Of a DNA stretch of 64,000 nucleotides, positions 48,746 to 58,271 are shown one piece after another. The stretch is taken from the NCBI RefSeq assembly GCF_002776695.1, contig NZ_LFJC01000003.1:831588-895587 (forward strand). The letters are read 5' to 3'. The first letter of the stretch is position 1. Every line of letters starts with the position of its first letter. This DNA is from Bradyrhizobium nitroreducens (GTDB taxonomy: Bacteria > Pseudomonadota > Alphaproteobacteria > Rhizobiales > Xanthobacteraceae). The position numbers were made by a program, and so were the translations under genes. The notes under the pieces are model-generated. The model was not told the origin of the DNA. It did no database searches and saw nothing but the letters and a program-made list of their open reading frames with translations.

Positions 48746-51217
48746 TCACATATGGCTGTCTTCTTCCTCGACCAGAATCTCGCGCTTGCCGGCGTGGTTG
48801 GCGGGTCCGACGATGCCTTCCAGTTCCATCCGCTCCATCAGCGATGCGGCGCGGTTGTAGCCGATCTGCAGGCGGCGCTGGATGTAGCTGGTCGAGGCCT
48901 TGCGGTCGCGTTTGACGATCGCAACCGCCTGCGTGAACAGATCCCCGCCGCCGTCCGCGCCCATGCCGCTGGCGTCGAACACGGCACCGCCGTCCTCGTC
49001 TTCGGAGGGCTCTTCGGCCGTGACCGCCTCGAGATATTCCGGCTGGCCCTGCGTCTTGAGGTGGCGCACCACCTTCTCGACTTCCTCGTCGGAGGCAAAG
49101 GGTCCGTGCACGCGGCTGATGCGGCCGCCGCCCGCCATGTAGAGCATGTCGCCCTGGCCCAGCAGCTGCTCGGCGCCCATTTCGCCGAGAATGGTGCGGC
49201 TGTCGATCTTGGACGTCACCTGGAAAGCGATGCGGGTCGGGAAGTTCGCCTTGATGGTACCGGTGATGACGTCGACCGACGGACGCTGCGTCGCCAGGAT
49301 CACGTGCAGGCCGGCGGCGCGCGCCATTTGCGCCAGGCGCTGCACCGCGCCTTCGATGTCCTTGCCGGCGACCATCATCAGGTCGGCCATCTCGTCGACG
49401 ATGATGACGATGTAGGGCAGCGGATCGAGCGAGAGCTTCTCTTCCTCGTAGATCGCCTTGCCGGTCTCCTTGTCGAAGCCGGTGTGCACCGTGCGCGTCG
49501 GCTCCTCGCCCTTGGCCTTCAATTCGAGCAGGCGCGTGTTGTAGCCGTCGATGTTGCGGACACCGAGCTTGGCCATGTTCTTGTAGCGCTCTTCCATCTC
49601 GCGCACCGCCCATTTCAGCGCGACCACCGCCTTCTTCGGGTCGGTCACGACGGGCGTCAGCAGATGGGGGATGCCGTCATAGACGGACAGTTCGAGCATC
49701 TTCGGATCGACCATGATCAGCCGGCACTGGTCTGGGCGCAGCCGGTAGACCAGGCTGAGGATCATGGTGTTGATGGCGACCGATTTGCCGGAGCCGGTGG
49801 TGCCGGCGATCAGCATGTGCGGCGTGCGGGCGAGGTCGATGATGACGGGGTCGCCGCCGATGGTCTTGCCGAGACAGAGCGGCAGCTTCGCCACCGTGTC
49901 GGTCGCCTCCTTCGCCACCAGCAGCTCGCGCAGGTAAACCTTCTCGCGATGCGCGTTCGGCAATTCGATGCCGATGGCGTTGCGGCCGGGCACGACGGCG
50001 ACGCGCGCCGACAGCGCACTCATCGAGCGGGCGATGTCGTCGGAAAGTCCGATCACGCGCGACGATTTGATGCCGGGCGCAGGTTCGAGCTCGTACAGCG
50101 TGACGACAGGGCCCGGATTGGCTTTGACGATTTCGCCGCGCACGCCGAAATCCTGGAGCACGCCTTCGAGCGAGCGCGAATTGGTTTCGAGCTCGGCCTT
50201 GCTGAGCGGCTGCCGGTCGCCCGCCTTCGGCGCCGCCAGCATGGAGACGGACGGCAGATCGAACTTGTCGGAGGATTTCTTGGCAGGAGCTTTCGGGGCA
50301 GCCTTCTTGCGTGGGGCGCGCGCGGCCGGCTCTTCCTCTTCCTCCTCTTCTTCCTCCGCTTCCTCGTGCTGATCCTCGTAATCCTCCTCGTCGGACCGCG
50401 GCGAGATCGACGGCGCGGCGCGGCCGCCGCCGAGATTCGGCTCCTGGCGGCTGAAGCTGGCGGCCTTGGTCTTCGGTCCGCTCGAGACCAGCGAGCGGTA
50501 GGCGGCGCCACAGAGCCAGATCAGCCGCGCCTTTGTGCTCATCAGCGCATGGAACAGCCAGCCCAGCGACACCGAGCCGCGATCGCTGTCCTCGTCCTCC
50601 TCGAGCGGCTTGTCGTCCTCCTCGATATCGGGGAGTTCGTCATGCTCGCGCGCGCCGAGGCCGCAGGCGATCAGGAAGGTCGCCGTCATCGCGGCGAACA
50701 GGATCGTGCCCAGCACGATGCGATAGATCGTGCCGGGCGGCCCGAAAATCACCGCGGGCGCGCGCACCAGGGCATCGCCGACCACGCCGCCGAGGCCGGT
50801 CGGCAGCGGCCATGCACCGCCATGCGGCCAGCAACTGACGAAGCCCGCCGCGATCACCGTGCAGAGAATCCAGGAGCCGAGCCGCAGGGCTTCGCGATCG
50901 AACGCGCGATGCGTCATCATGCGCCAGCCCCAGACCGCGACGGTCAGGACCAGCATGATCGCGCCGAGTCCGAGGATCTGCATCGCAAGATCGGCGCCGA
51001 TCGCGCCGGCATAACCGAGGATGTTGCGGATCGGCCGCGAGGTCGCATGGCTGAGGCTGGGATCCTGCACCGACCAGGTCATCAGCGCGGTCGAGGCGAC
51101 GCCTGCCAGCGCGATCAGGCCGAGGCCGCTGAGCTCGCGCATGCGTCGCGCCAGACCCTCGCGGATCGACGGCGGCAGATGGCCGACCAGTGGAATGACA
51201 CGTTCGATTGCCGACAT
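48746..51217 (-). CDS. ftsK: DNA translocase FtsK
   Basis: 823 residues. Four to five N-terminal membrane segments (about 28-210), an acidic/basic linker (about 275-325: a run of Glu then [10 protein letters not shown]), the motor with Walker [15 protein letters not shown] near residue 485, Walker [14 protein letters not shown] near 610, [12 protein letters not shown], and the C-terminal gamma winged helix ([29 protein letters not shown]) that reads KOPS sequences. It moves chromosome termini at the septum. ATG at 51217 is preferred to the GTG at 51223. Confidence 0.98.
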   Translation of the reverse strand: MSAIERVIPLVGHLPPSIREGLARRMRELSGLGLIALAGVASTALMTWSVQDPSLSHATSRPIRNILGYAGAIGADLAMQILGLGAIMLVLTVAVWGWRMMTHRAFDREALRLGSWILCTVIAAGFVSCWPHGGAWPLPTGLGGVVGDALVRAPAVIFGPPGTIYRIVLGTILFAAMTATFLIACGLGAREHDELPDIEEDDKPLEEDEDSDRGSVSLGWLFHALMSTKARLIWLCGAAYRSLVSSGPKTKAASFSRQEPNLGGGRAAPSISPRSDEEDYEDQHEEAEEEEEEEEEPAARAPRKKAAPKAPAKKSSDKFDLPSVSMLAAPKAGDRQPLSKAELETNSRSLEGVLQDFGVRGEIVKANPGPVVTLYELEPAPGIKSSRVIGLSDDIARSMSALSARVAVVPGRNAIGIELPNAHREKVYLRELLVAKEATDTVAKLPLCLGKTIGGDPVIIDLARTPHMLIAGTTGSGKSVAINTMILSLVYRLRPDQCRLIMVDPKMLELSVYDGIPHLLTPVVTDPKKAVVALKWAVREMEERYKNMAKLGVRNIDGYNTRLLELKAKGEEPTRTVHTGFDKETGKAIYEEEKLSLDPLPYIVIIVDEMADLMMVAGKDIEGAVQRLAQMARAAGLHVILATQRPSVDVITGTIKANFPTRIAFQVTSKIDSRTILGEMGAEQLLGQGDMLYMAGGGRISRVHGPFASDEEVEKVVRHLKTQGQPEYLEAVTAEEPSEDEDGGAVFDASGMGADGGGDLFTQAVAIVKRDRKASTSYIQRRLQIGYNRAASLMERMELEGIVGPANHAGKREILVEEEDSHM

Positions 51218-51232
51218 GCTCACGGGCCCCGC

Positions 51233-52447
51233 CTAACCCAGAGTCTCGACCAGACGATGCAGCGCCTGCGCCGTGGTCTCGCCATCCTGCACCAGCGCGA
51301 GGCGAATGTAGCCCGCGCCGGGATTGAATCCGTCAGGCTGCTGCCGCGCCAAGAAGCTGCCGGGCACCACGCGCACGCCTGCTTCCTTGAAAAGCTTGAG
51401 CGTCACGGAGACGTCGTCGCCGATCTCGGATGTGTTGAGCCAGACGCAGAAGCCGGCATCGGGCCGGCGATAGCCGTAGCGGTTGCCGATGATCTGGTCG
51501 GCAAGATCGAACTTGATCCGGTACAGCCTGCGGTTCTCCTCGACATGCGCCTCGTCGCCATAGGCAAAGGTCGCGACGTGCTGGAGCGGCACCGGCACCT
51601 GGGGCGCAGCTATGTTGCGCAGCTCGAGAAACATGCCGATGAATGTCTTGTCGCCGGCAGCGAAGCCGACGCGCAGGCCCGGCAGGTTCGAGCGCTTCGA
51701 CAATGACTGGAACGCAGCCACGCGGGTGAAATCCGCACCCGCGCATTCGAGCGCACTGCCCGGCGCTTCGCGGGTGTAGATCTCCGAATAGCACTCGTCG
51801 CTGAGGATCATGAAGCCGTGGCGATCAGCGAGGCTCTTCAGGCGCGTGAAGTAATCGCGCGAGGCCACCGATCCCTGCGGATTGGCAGGCGAGGCCAGAT
51901 AGAACGCCACGGTGCGCGCCAAAGTCGCCTCGTCGATGGCGTCGAGATCGGGCAGGAAGCCGTTTTCCACGGTGGTCGGCAGATAGACCGGCTCGCAGGC
52001 TGCAGCTAAGGCGCCGGCGCCATAGACCGGATAGAACGGGTTCGGCATCAGGATCGCGGGCTTGCCGGGCCGCGGGCCGACATAGCGCGCGGCAGCGATC
52101 GCGGCGAGGAACAGGCCCTCGCGGCTGCCATTGAGGACGAGAATCTCGGACTTGGGGTCGAGCGGCCGCGGCAGCTTGAAGCGCGACGACAGCCAGGCGC
52201 CAGCAGCGTTCCGGAACGGCTCGGTGCCCTGGTTCATCGGGTAGCGGCCGAAATCGGCGATGTGCTTGGCCAGCACCGGGCCGACGAAATCCGGCACGGG
52301 ATGCTGCGGTTCGCCGACCGCAAGCGAAATCAAGGGCTTGCCTGGCTGATGCGGCGCCAGCAGCTCGTTCAGCCGGACGAAGGGCGAGCGTGCGGAATCG
52401 GAGCTACCACCGCCCTGCGGCGCACGGGTTGAAGCGGACAGAGCCAT
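51233..52447 (-). CDS. Class I/II aminotransferase (DapC-like)
   Basis: 404 residues from the ATG at 52447 (MALSASTRAP); a GTG at 52486 is a weaker option. PLP lysine in SLSKRSNLPGLRVGFAAG (near residue 250), GSREGLFLAA and NPFYPVYGAGALAAACEPVYL are typical of the DapC / LL-diaminopimelate aminotransferase-like group. It could provide succinyl-diaminopimelate aminotransferase activity in lysine and cell-wall synthesis, but the substrate is not proved. It precedes ftsK by 15 bp and may share a transcript with it. Confidence 0.85.
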   Translation of the reverse strand: MALSASTRAPQGGGSSDSARSPFVRLNELLAPHQPGKPLISLAVGEPQHPVPDFVGPVLAKHIADFGRYPMNQGTEPFRNAAGAWLSSRFKLPRPLDPKSEILVLNGSREGLFLAAIAAARYVGPRPGKPAILMPNPFYPVYGAGALAAACEPVYLPTTVENGFLPDLDAIDEATLARTVAFYLASPANPQGSVASRDYFTRLKSLADRHGFMILSDECYSEIYTREAPGSALECAGADFTRVAAFQSLSKRSNLPGLRVGFAAGDKTFIGMFLELRNIAAPQVPVPLQHVATFAYGDEAHVEENRRLYRIKFDLADQIIGNRYGYRRPDAGFCVWLNTSEIGDDVSVTLKLFKEAGVRVVPGSFLARQQPDGFNPGAGYIRLALVQDGETTAQALHRLVETLG

Positions 52448-52623
52448 TCTGGGCGCCAGTACTCTTGGAACGGCCGGTCGCAGCACGGCGCCGGCAGGAA
52501 AGCGGTTCAGTTCACCATAGATAGGGCGAGGTTAAGACGCGATTAACCATCGGCCGCCGCCGCCGTCCAGAGCAGGAATAATGGGGCCGGATAACAACGG
52601 GATGGGAGGCTGTTCGGGAGCTG

Positions 52624-52709
52624 CGTCATGGCCGGGCTTGACCCGGCCATCCACGCCTTCCGGGCGGCACTCAAGAACGTGGATGCCCGGGACAAGCCCG
52701 GGCATGACG
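52624..52709. repeat. Inverted repeat element (TCATGGCCGGGCTTG type)
   Basis: CGTCATGGCCGGGCTTGACC at the left and GACAAGCCCGGGCATGACG at the right pair over about 18 bp with a few mismatches; the centre has CACGCCTTC...AAGAACGTGGATG, also partly inverted. A common Bradyrhizobium element. Confidence 0.75.
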
Positions 52710-52730
52710 AGCTTCGCAGAATCAGGTGCT

Positions 52731-53135
52731 TCAGTGCCCCGGCAGCTTCTCGAATGTCGCCATGCCCGCGGGGATCGCGTGAAACTCCTGCTTGTCGCAG
52801 GTGTAGATCGCCATCTGCGGATGGAACTGTTCCGGCTCGTCCAGCGTGCCGACCTTGAGGATCGCGGCGGGCAGGCCCGGAACCTTGGTCACCAGATGGG
52901 TGCCGCATTCGGCGCAGAATTCGCGCGTGACGGCGCGTTCGAGGTCCTTGCGGGTGAATTGCTTGGGCTGCCCCTTGGTGTAGCTGAAGCCGGCGACCGG
53001 CATCGCGATGAAGGTGTTGGGCGCGCCCCCTGAGATGTACTGGCATTCGCGGCAATGACACTGGGCCTGCATCATCGGATCGCCTTCGGCCTTGTAGCGC
53101 ACCGCGCCGCAATAGCATCCACCTTCCAAATGCAT
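52731..53135 (-). CDS. GFA family (glutathione-dependent formaldehyde-activating-like) protein
   Basis: 134 residues from the ATG at 53135, preceded by GGGAGGA. Zinc-binding cysteines: GGCYCGAVRY (residues 6-15), CHCRECQ (28-34) and FCAECGTHL (about 76-84). The rest is beta-rich. Family members bind glutathione adducts or act as carbon-sulfur lyases; most are of unknown substrate. The longer in-frame version with 42 extra residues is not supported. Confidence 0.9.
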   Translation of the reverse strand: MHLEGGCYCGAVRYKAEGDPMMQAQCHCRECQYISGGAPNTFIAMPVAGFSYTKGQPKQFTRKDLERAVTREFCAECGTHLVTKVPGLPAAILKVGTLDEPEQFHPQMAIYTCDKQEFHAIPAGMATFEKLPGH

Positions 53136-53230
53136 GACGTCCTCCCGATTGTTATTCGTTGTGGTCGATATTTCTGCGCTGCGGGCCCGGAATGGCAATC
53201 TTTTTCTTCTCCCGCATCCGGCAAAAAGAA

Positions 53231-53257
53231 AGGGGCTCCAGCTTGCGCTGGAGCCCC
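53231..53257 (-). terminator. Terminator of amtB (53339 gene)
   Basis: Perfect 11-bp stem GGGGCTCCAGC / GCTGGAGCCCC around a TTGC loop. On the minus strand, in the amtB direction, it is followed by TTTCTTTTTGCC, a proper T tract, so it is an intrinsic terminator about 80 bp after amtB. Confidence 0.92.
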
Positions 53258-53338
53258 TCAACGGTCAGGGCATTGCCGGGTATGTGCCCGAACCGTAGTT
53301 CTGGGCGCGATCTCCGGGGAGACCGCGCCCGGGAGGAG

Positions 53339-54787
53339 TTACATGTTGTAGGCGCGCTCGGTGTGCTCGGTGATGTCGAGGCCTTCACGCTCGCTCTCGA
53401 CATTGGTGCGCAGACCGACGATCACGTCGACGACCTTGTAGAGGATCGCCGAACCGACGCCCGACCACACCAGCGTGGTGCCGACGCCCCAGATCTGGGA
53501 CATCATCTGCGCTGCGAAGTCGTAGTCGGCAACCTTCGGCGGGATCGCGGTGTAGTCGATGATGCCGGCGCCGCCGAGGGCGGGGTTGACGAGAATGCCG
53601 GTGCCGAGAGCGCCGACGATGCCGCCGATGCAGTGCACGCCGAACACGTCGAGGCTGTCATCATAGCCGAGCGCGTTCTTCACGACGGTGCAGAAGAACA
53701 GGCAGACCACGCCGACGATGAGGCCGAGGACGATCGCGCCCATCACGCCGGAGAAGCCGGCGGCAGGGGTGACGGCCACGAGGCCCGCGACAGCGCCGGA
53801 GATGACGCCGAGCACCGACGGATGACCCTTGATGATCCACTCCGCGAACATCCACGACAGCGCGGCGGCTGCGGTGGCGACGAAGGAGTTGGTCATGGCA
53901 AGCGCAGCGCCGCCATTGGCTTCGAGGTTGGAGCCGGCATTGAAGCCGAACCAGCCGACCCAGAGCAGCGAGGCGCCGATCATCGACATCGTCAGCGAGT
54001 GCGGAGCCATCAGCTCCTTGCCGTAGCCGACGCGCTTGCCGATCAGGAGAGCGCCGACGAGGCCTGCGATGCCGGCGTTGATGTGCACCACGGTGCCGCC
54101 AGCGAAGTCGATCGCGCCCTTCTTGAAGATCCAGCCGGCGTCGGCGTTGATCTCGTCGAGCTTGGCCTGCGCCGCGGTCTTCGCCGCCGCATCACCCGCC
54201 GCAGCCAGAGCCTTGGCCGCATCCTGGATCATGTCCGGGCCCGGCCAGTACCAGACCATGTGCGCGATCGGGAAGTAGATCAGCGTGACCCAGAGCGGGA
54301 TGAAGAGGGCGATCGCCGAGAACTTCATGCGCTCGGCGAAGGCGCCGACGATGAGCGCGGGCGTGATCGCCGCGAAGGTCATCTGGAAGCACATGTAGAT
54401 GAGCTCCGAGATGTTGGCATCGACCGAGAAGGTCGCGGCCTTCGAGTCGGTGGTGACGCCCATCATGAAGGCCTTGGAGAAGCCGCCGATGAAGTCGGAG
54501 CCGCCGGTGAAAGCGAGGCTGTAACCGTAGACGGCCCAGATCACGGTGACGACGCAGACGGTGTAGAACACCTGCATCAGGACCGAGAGCATGTTCTTGG
54601 AGCGGACGAGACCGCCGTAGAACAGCGCGAGGCCGGGGATGGTCATCAACAGCACGAGCACTGTCGATGTCAGCATCCAGGCGTTGTCTCCCTTGTTGAC
54701 CGTTGGCTCGGCGTAGGCTGCGGTCGCAGCGAACAGGCCGACTGCGAGAGCCGCCAATCCCGCGCCATAGGGACGCTTGAACGTCAT
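53339..54787 (-). CDS. amtB: Ammonium transporter AmtB (copy 1)
   Basis: 482 residues with signal peptide (MTFKRPYGAGLAALAVGLFA... AYA) and about 11 membrane segments. The Amt signature GAIDFAGGTVVHINAGIAGLVGA is near residue 225 and GLALFYGGLVRSKN near 60. A 30-residue Ala/Lys-rich insert lies at about 185-215. ATG at 54787 is chosen (MTFKRPYG). It follows glnK by 37 bp, the usual operon. Confidence 0.96.
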   Translation of the reverse strand: MTFKRPYGAGLAALAVGLFAATAAYAEPTVNKGDNAWMLTSTVLVLLMTIPGLALFYGGLVRSKNMLSVLMQVFYTVCVVTVIWAVYGYSLAFTGGSDFIGGFSKAFMMGVTTDSKAATFSVDANISELIYMCFQMTFAAITPALIVGAFAERMKFSAIALFIPLWVTLIYFPIAHMVWYWPGPDMIQDAAKALAAAGDAAAKTAAQAKLDEINADAGWIFKKGAIDFAGGTVVHINAGIAGLVGALLIGKRVGYGKELMAPHSLTMSMIGASLLWVGWFGFNAGSNLEANGGAALAMTNSFVATAAAALSWMFAEWIIKGHPSVLGVISGAVAGLVAVTPAAGFSGVMGAIVLGLIVGVVCLFFCTVVKNALGYDDSLDVFGVHCIGGIVGALGTGILVNPALGGAGIIDYTAIPPKVADYDFAAQMMSQIWGVGTTLVWSGVGSAILYKVVDVIVGLRTNVESEREGLDITEHTERAYNM

Positions 54788-54824
54788 ATTATTCACTCCT
54801 GATTGGATAAGGTTGAGCGCGAAA

Positions 54825-55163
54825 TCAAAGGGCCGCGGCATCGGCCTCGCCGGTGCGGATGCGCACCGCGTGGTCGAGGTTGATGACGAAGATCTTGCCG
54901 TCGCCGATCTGCCCGGTTTTCGCAGCGGACGTGATGGCGTCGATGGTCTTGTCGACCTGGTCGGAGGCGACAGCGACCTCGATCTTGATCTTGGGCAGGA
55001 AGCTCACGGCATATTCGGCGCCGCGATAGATTTCCGTATGGCCCTTCTGGCGGCCATATCCCTTGACTTCCGTCACCGTGAGACCGTGAACGCCGATGGC
55101 GGTCAGGGCGTCACGGACTTCTTCCAGCTTGAATGGCTTGATAATCGCCATAACAATTTTCAT
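54825..55163 (-). CDS. glnK: PII signal protein GlnK (copy 1)
   Basis: 112 residues. PII senses 2-oxoglutarate, ATP/ADP and glutamine (via uridylylation of Tyr-51). [27 protein letters not shown] (residues 47-71) holds Tyr-51 in the T-loop; [25 protein letters not shown] is the C-terminal signature. GlnK binds AmtB and blocks it in high nitrogen. A sigma-54-like promoter lies about 105 bp upstream. Confidence 0.97.
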   Translation of the reverse strand: MKIVMAIIKPFKLEEVRDALTAIGVHGLTVTEVKGYGRQKGHTEIYRGAEYAVSFLPKIKIEVAVASDQVDKTIDAITSAAKTGQIGDGKIFVINLDHAVRIRTGEADAAAL

Positions 55164-55267
55164 GGGTCCTATCCCCGCTTGGGCCCGGTCCGGACGTGGC
55201 CGGGCGTTCTCGACTGGTTCGCCACGAGGGAGAAGTTCACTACGCGGGCACAGCCGGGACCCTTAGA

Positions 55268-55283
55268 ATCAAATGCCGTGCCA
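55268..55283 (-). promoter_or_regulatory. Sigma-54-like promoter of glnK-amtB
   Basis: Minus strand TGGCACGGCATTTGAT: the -24 TGGCACG is perfect, and the -12 element reads TTGAT where TTGCT is expected. The GG and GA are 10 bp apart, as required. It points to glnK, whose start is about 105 bp away; glnK-amtB operons are typically NtrC/RpoN-dependent. Confidence 0.55.
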
Positions 55284-55446
55284 GATCGGGCGTGTTGCCT
55301 AACGGACTATGAAAACGGGGGTTTTCGCGTTCGACGGGTATTGCGGTGCAGTGCGCTATTCCGTCGCGCCCAAAACGTGATCATGTCTGCTCAAAACACG
55401 AGCACGACAGGCTGCCGACACAATGTTGCTCATGTGTCGGGCAGCG

Positions 55447-55468
55447 ATACGGTATCTAAATACAGTAT
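55447..55468. promoter_or_regulatory. Tandem ATACnGTAT palindromes
   Basis: ATACGGTAT (55447-55455) and ATACAGTAT (55460-55468): two identical odd palindromes with centres 13 bp apart, in an A+T-richer patch. Looks like a cooperative operator, but no regulator is identified. Confidence 0.4.
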
Positions 55469-55604
55469 AGGGTTCCGGAACGACTTGGCCGTGCCGCGAA
55501 ATATCAAGCTGCCGACCCTTGTGCCCACTGGATGCGCGCAAGTGCTGCCCTGTCGGCGGGACAAGCTTCTGGTGGAGCATCCGGTCGGAACCGCCGTCGG
55601 AACG

Positions 55605-56207
55605 TCAGGCGGCCTCCCGCTCCGCAAAGACCCTGTCGACCAGGCCCCACTCGACCCCCTGCTGCGCCGTCATGAAGTGGTCGCGGTCGAGGGTCCGTTC
55701 CACCTCTTGTTCGGAACGCCCGCAATGTTGCGCATAGAGGCGGATGATGCGCCGCTTGGTCTGCTGCATTTCGTTGGCGTGGATCAGGATGTCGGACGCC
55801 TGGCCCTGAAAGCCGCCGAGCGGCTGATGGACGTGAAGGCTCGCATTGGGCAGCGCGGCACGGTGACCGGGCTCGCCGGCCATCAGCAGAAACGAGCCCA
55901 TCGAGCGCGCGGTGCCCATGCACAGCGTATGCACCGGCGCCTTGATGAACTGCATGGTGTCGTACATCGCAAGGCCACTGGTCACCACGCCGCCATAGGA
56001 GTTGATGTAGAGATTGATCGGCCTGTTCGGATTCTCCGCCTCCAGGAACAGCAGCTGCGCGCAGACCAGCCCGGACATCGCGTCATTGACCTCGCCGTTG
56101 AGGAAGATGATGCGTTCGCGCAGCAGCCGCGAGTAGATGTCGAAGGATCGTTCGCCACGCGCTGATTGTTCGACGACCATAGGGACGAGCTGAAGCATGT
56201 CGCGCAT
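55605..56207 (-). CDS. clpP: ClpP-like ATP-dependent Clp protease proteolytic subunit (paralogue)
   Basis: 200 residues. The catalytic triad is complete: Ser in [14 protein letters not shown] (near residue 101), His in [13 protein letters not shown] (near 126) and Asp in [13 protein letters not shown] (near 175). The sequence differs from housekeeping ClpP around these motifs (RSMG for ASMG, HVHQP for IHQP). It is not next to tig, clpX or lon, so it is an extra ClpP; its ATPase partner is unknown. Upstream on the same strand lie the ArsR-SRPBCC genes. Confidence 0.92.
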   Translation of the reverse strand: MRDMLQLVPMVVEQSARGERSFDIYSRLLRERIIFLNGEVNDAMSGLVCAQLLFLEAENPNRPINLYINSYGGVVTSGLAMYDTMQFIKAPVHTLCMGTARSMGSFLLMAGEPGHRAALPNASLHVHQPLGGFQGQASDILIHANEMQQTKRRIIRLYAQHCGRSEQEVERTLDRDHFMTAQQGVEWGLVDRVFAEREAA

Positions 56208-56246
56208 CGGCGACCTCCATGTCTGCAGGTGATGAAGTCTCTTGTG

Positions 56247-56603
56247 CTAGGCCGCCGCGCGCATCAGGCAGCAATTGGTATTGGCCGGCCGCGGCAGCTC
56301 TGTCGTGATGTCGCAGGGCTGCTGGATGATGCGTAAGCGGGTGCGGCCGTCTTCATGCCGCTCGATCCGGAGGGTGACGCGGCTCTCGCGGAACGGCGGT
56401 TCGGAATCGCGAAGCCGGTAGCGCACCTCCTCGCCGGGAATCGATGATTCCGGCTCGGCACGGGCAAGGTCGCAATCCGGCAGCCAGCGCTCGCGCAAAG
56501 CCGGAATGGTGACGGCGCGCCAGACTTTTGCCGGCGGTGCGTCGAACTCAAATTCCAGCACCAGGCTTTGATCGGGATGATCAGGCTTCACGAGGTCGCT
56601 CAT
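56247..56603 (-). CDS. SRPBCC (AHSA1-like) family protein
   Basis: 118 residues. N-terminal EFEFDAPPAKVWRAVTIPALRERWLPDCD (residues 17-45) is the START/SRPBCC beginning, and RESRVTLRIERHEDGRTRLRIIQQP fits the following strands. Such proteins bind small hydrophobic ligands. It is the second gene of an ArsR-SRPBCC pair, 12 bp behind the regulator, an arrangement seen widely in Proteobacteria. It ends in a Cys pair (TNCCLM). Confidence 0.8.
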   Translation of the reverse strand: MSDLVKPDHPDQSLVLEFEFDAPPAKVWRAVTIPALRERWLPDCDLARAEPESSIPGEEVRYRLRDSEPPFRESRVTLRIERHEDGRTRLRIIQQPCDITTELPRPANTNCCLMRAAA

Positions 56604-56615
56604 TGATCCAGATCC

Positions 56616-56930
56616 TTATTGATCCATGTCCTTGAGGAGGTCGGCGAGTGCTTCCATGCGCTTCGGCCAGTAGGCGCGGTAGCGCGCAAGCCATGCCCCG
56701 ATGGCGACGATTCCGTTCGGGTCGACTTCGTAATTCACAAAGCGGCCCTGCCGCTGCTCGCGCACGAGGCCTGCATCGCGCAGCACAGCGAGATGCTGCG
56801 ACATCGCGGGTTGGCTGATCTCCAGACCATCGCGCAGAGCGCTGGCATTCAGGCTTCCGCCGGCGAGCTTCTCAAAGACCCTGCGGCGCGTCGGATCGGC
56901 CAGCGCCTTGAAGATGTCGGCTTCGGTCAT
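56616..56930 (-). CDS. ArsR family transcriptional regulator
   Basis: 104 residues. Winged-helix domain with ALADPTRRRVFEKLAGGSLNASALRDGLEISQPAMSQHLAVLRDAGLVREQRQGRFVNYEVD. No ArsR-type Cys metal-binding motif is present, so the effector is probably not a metal. Linked to the SRPBCC gene at 56247 and probably regulates it. Confidence 0.9.
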   Translation of the reverse strand: MTEADIFKALADPTRRRVFEKLAGGSLNASALRDGLEISQPAMSQHLAVLRDAGLVREQRQGRFVNYEVDPNGIVAIGAWLARYRAYWPKRMEALADLLKDMDQ

Positions 56931-56969
56931 GGCAACACATAAGCATACGCTTATGTGTTGCGCAAGCTC

Positions 56970-58271
56970 TTACTGCAGGGCTTCGCCGTGCTGCGAAATA
57001 TCGAGACCTTCGAGCTCATGCTCACGGGATACGCGCAAGGGCACGAACAGGCCGACCAGCTTGAGCAGGATGAAGCTCACGCCCGCCGACCAGACGAAGG
57101 TGACGGCGACGCCATAGAACTGGATCAGCAGCTGCTGCGGGTGGCCCTCGATCAGGCCGGCGGTGCCGCCGATCGCGCTGGTTGCGAACACGCCGGCGAG
57201 CAGGGTCCCGGTCAGGCCGCCGATGCCGTGGACGCCGAACACGTCGAGCGAATCGTCATAGTTGAAGCGGTGCTTCAGCCAGGTGCAGGCCCAGTAGCAG
57301 ACAGCACCGGCGAGGATTCCGATGACGATGCCGTGCCAGGGCGCCACGAAGCCGGAGGCCGGCGTGATGGTGCCGAGACCGGCCACCGCGCCGGAGATCA
57401 TGCCGAGCACGGAGGGCTTGCGCCGCGTCGACCATTCGATCGCGCCCCAGGTCAGCGCGCCCGAGCAGGCAGCGAGGTGGGTGGCGATGATCGCCATCAC
57501 GGCACGTGAATTGGCTGCGCCCGCCGAGCCGCCGTTGAAGCCGAACCAGCCGACCCACAACAGGCCGGTGCCCATCACCGCGAGCGACAGGTCGAACGGC
57601 GAGAGATTTTCTGTGCCGTAGCCGTGGCGGCGCCCCATCACCTTCGCCGCAACGAGGCCGCCGGTACCGGCCGACAGATGCACAACGAGACCGCCCGCGA
57701 AATCCAGCACGCCCATGCTGTTGAGGAAGCCGCCGCCCCACACCCAATGCGCCAGCGGAATGTAGACGAAGATGAACCAGGCGACGGAGAACAGGAGATA
57801 GGCGGAGAACCGCATCCGATCGGCAACAGAACCCGCAACCAGCGCCACCGTGATGATGGCAAACGTCATCTGGTACAGCATGAACAGTGCTTCCGGGATG
57901 GTCTTCGCGGCCGGATTGACGCTGTCCATGGTCATGCCGGCGAGAAACCAGCGGTCGAGCGTGCCGATCCACGGACCGTCGCCGACGAAGCACAGCGAAT
58001 AGCCGAACGCGACCCAGAGGATGGAGATCATGGTCACGGCGGCAAGGCTCTGCGCCATGGTGGCGAGCACGTTCTTCTTGCGCACCATGCCGGAATAGAA
58101 CAGCGCAAGCCCCGGGATCGTCATCATCAGCACCAGCGCGGTGGCGACGATCATCCAGGCCGTGTCGGCCGTGTTGATCTCGGATTCCGCCGCATATGCA
58201 GGCGTGGCCATAACCAGCGCAAATCCGATCGGCGCAGCCATCGAAGCCGCGCGCCGCAACATTCCCGCCAT
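56970..58271 (-). CDS. amtB: Ammonium transporter AmtB (copy 2)
   Basis: 433 residues. Signal peptide then about 11 membrane segments; GLALFYSGMVRKKN near residue 57 and LDFAGGLVVHLSAGTGGLVAAKVMG near 175 are the Amt signature. Shorter than copy 1, without the Ala/Lys insert. The glnK copy 2 start is about 110 bp upstream of its start, on the same strand. It is the second complete glnK-amtB unit in the window. Confidence 0.96.
   Translation of the reverse strand: MAGMLRRAASMAAPIGFALVMATPAYAAESEINTADTAWMIVATALVLMMTIPGLALFYSGMVRKKNVLATMAQSLAAVTMISILWVAFGYSLCFVGDGPWIGTLDRWFLAGMTMDSVNPAAKTIPEALFMLYQMTFAIITVALVAGSVADRMRFSAYLLFSVAWFIFVYIPLAHWVWGGGFLNSMGVLDFAGGLVVHLSAGTGGLVAAKVMGRRHGYGTENLSPFDLSLAVMGTGLLWVGWFGFNGGSAGAANSRAVMAIIATHLAACSGALTWGAIEWSTRRKPSVLGMISGAVAGLGTITPASGFVAPWHGIVIGILAGAVCYWACTWLKHRFNYDDSLDVFGVHGIGGLTGTLLAGVFATSAIGGTAGLIEGHPQQLLIQFYGVAVTFVWSAGVSFILLKLVGLFVPLRVSREHELEGLDISQHGEALQ

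Larger units (their letters stand above)
55164..55604. other. 441-bp spacer between clpP and glnK with several regulatory-looking motifs
   Basis: No gene is supported. It holds the sigma-54-like site (55268-55283), a hairpin CCGACACA-N10-TGTGTCGG (55415-55440) and two ATACnGTAT half-site palindromes 13 bp apart (55447-55468). The block from about 55440 to 55470 is A+T-richer than its surroundings. Confidence 0.6.

Noticed and set aside
48728..51706. 992-residue plus-strand open frame across ftsK and its neighbour
   Set aside because: It is antisense to ftsK and full of Arg/Asp/Gly/Ala-rich low-complexity sequence, typical of the mirror frame of a GC-rich gene. FtsK has intact motifs.
53159..54802. 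547-residue plus-strand open frame
   Set aside because: Antisense to amtB; His/Asp/Glu-rich with no motifs.
54777..56165. 462-residue plus-strand open frame spanning glnK, the spacer and clpP
   Set aside because: It runs antisense through two genes with intact signatures. Its middle part in the spacer has no conserved-looking sequence.
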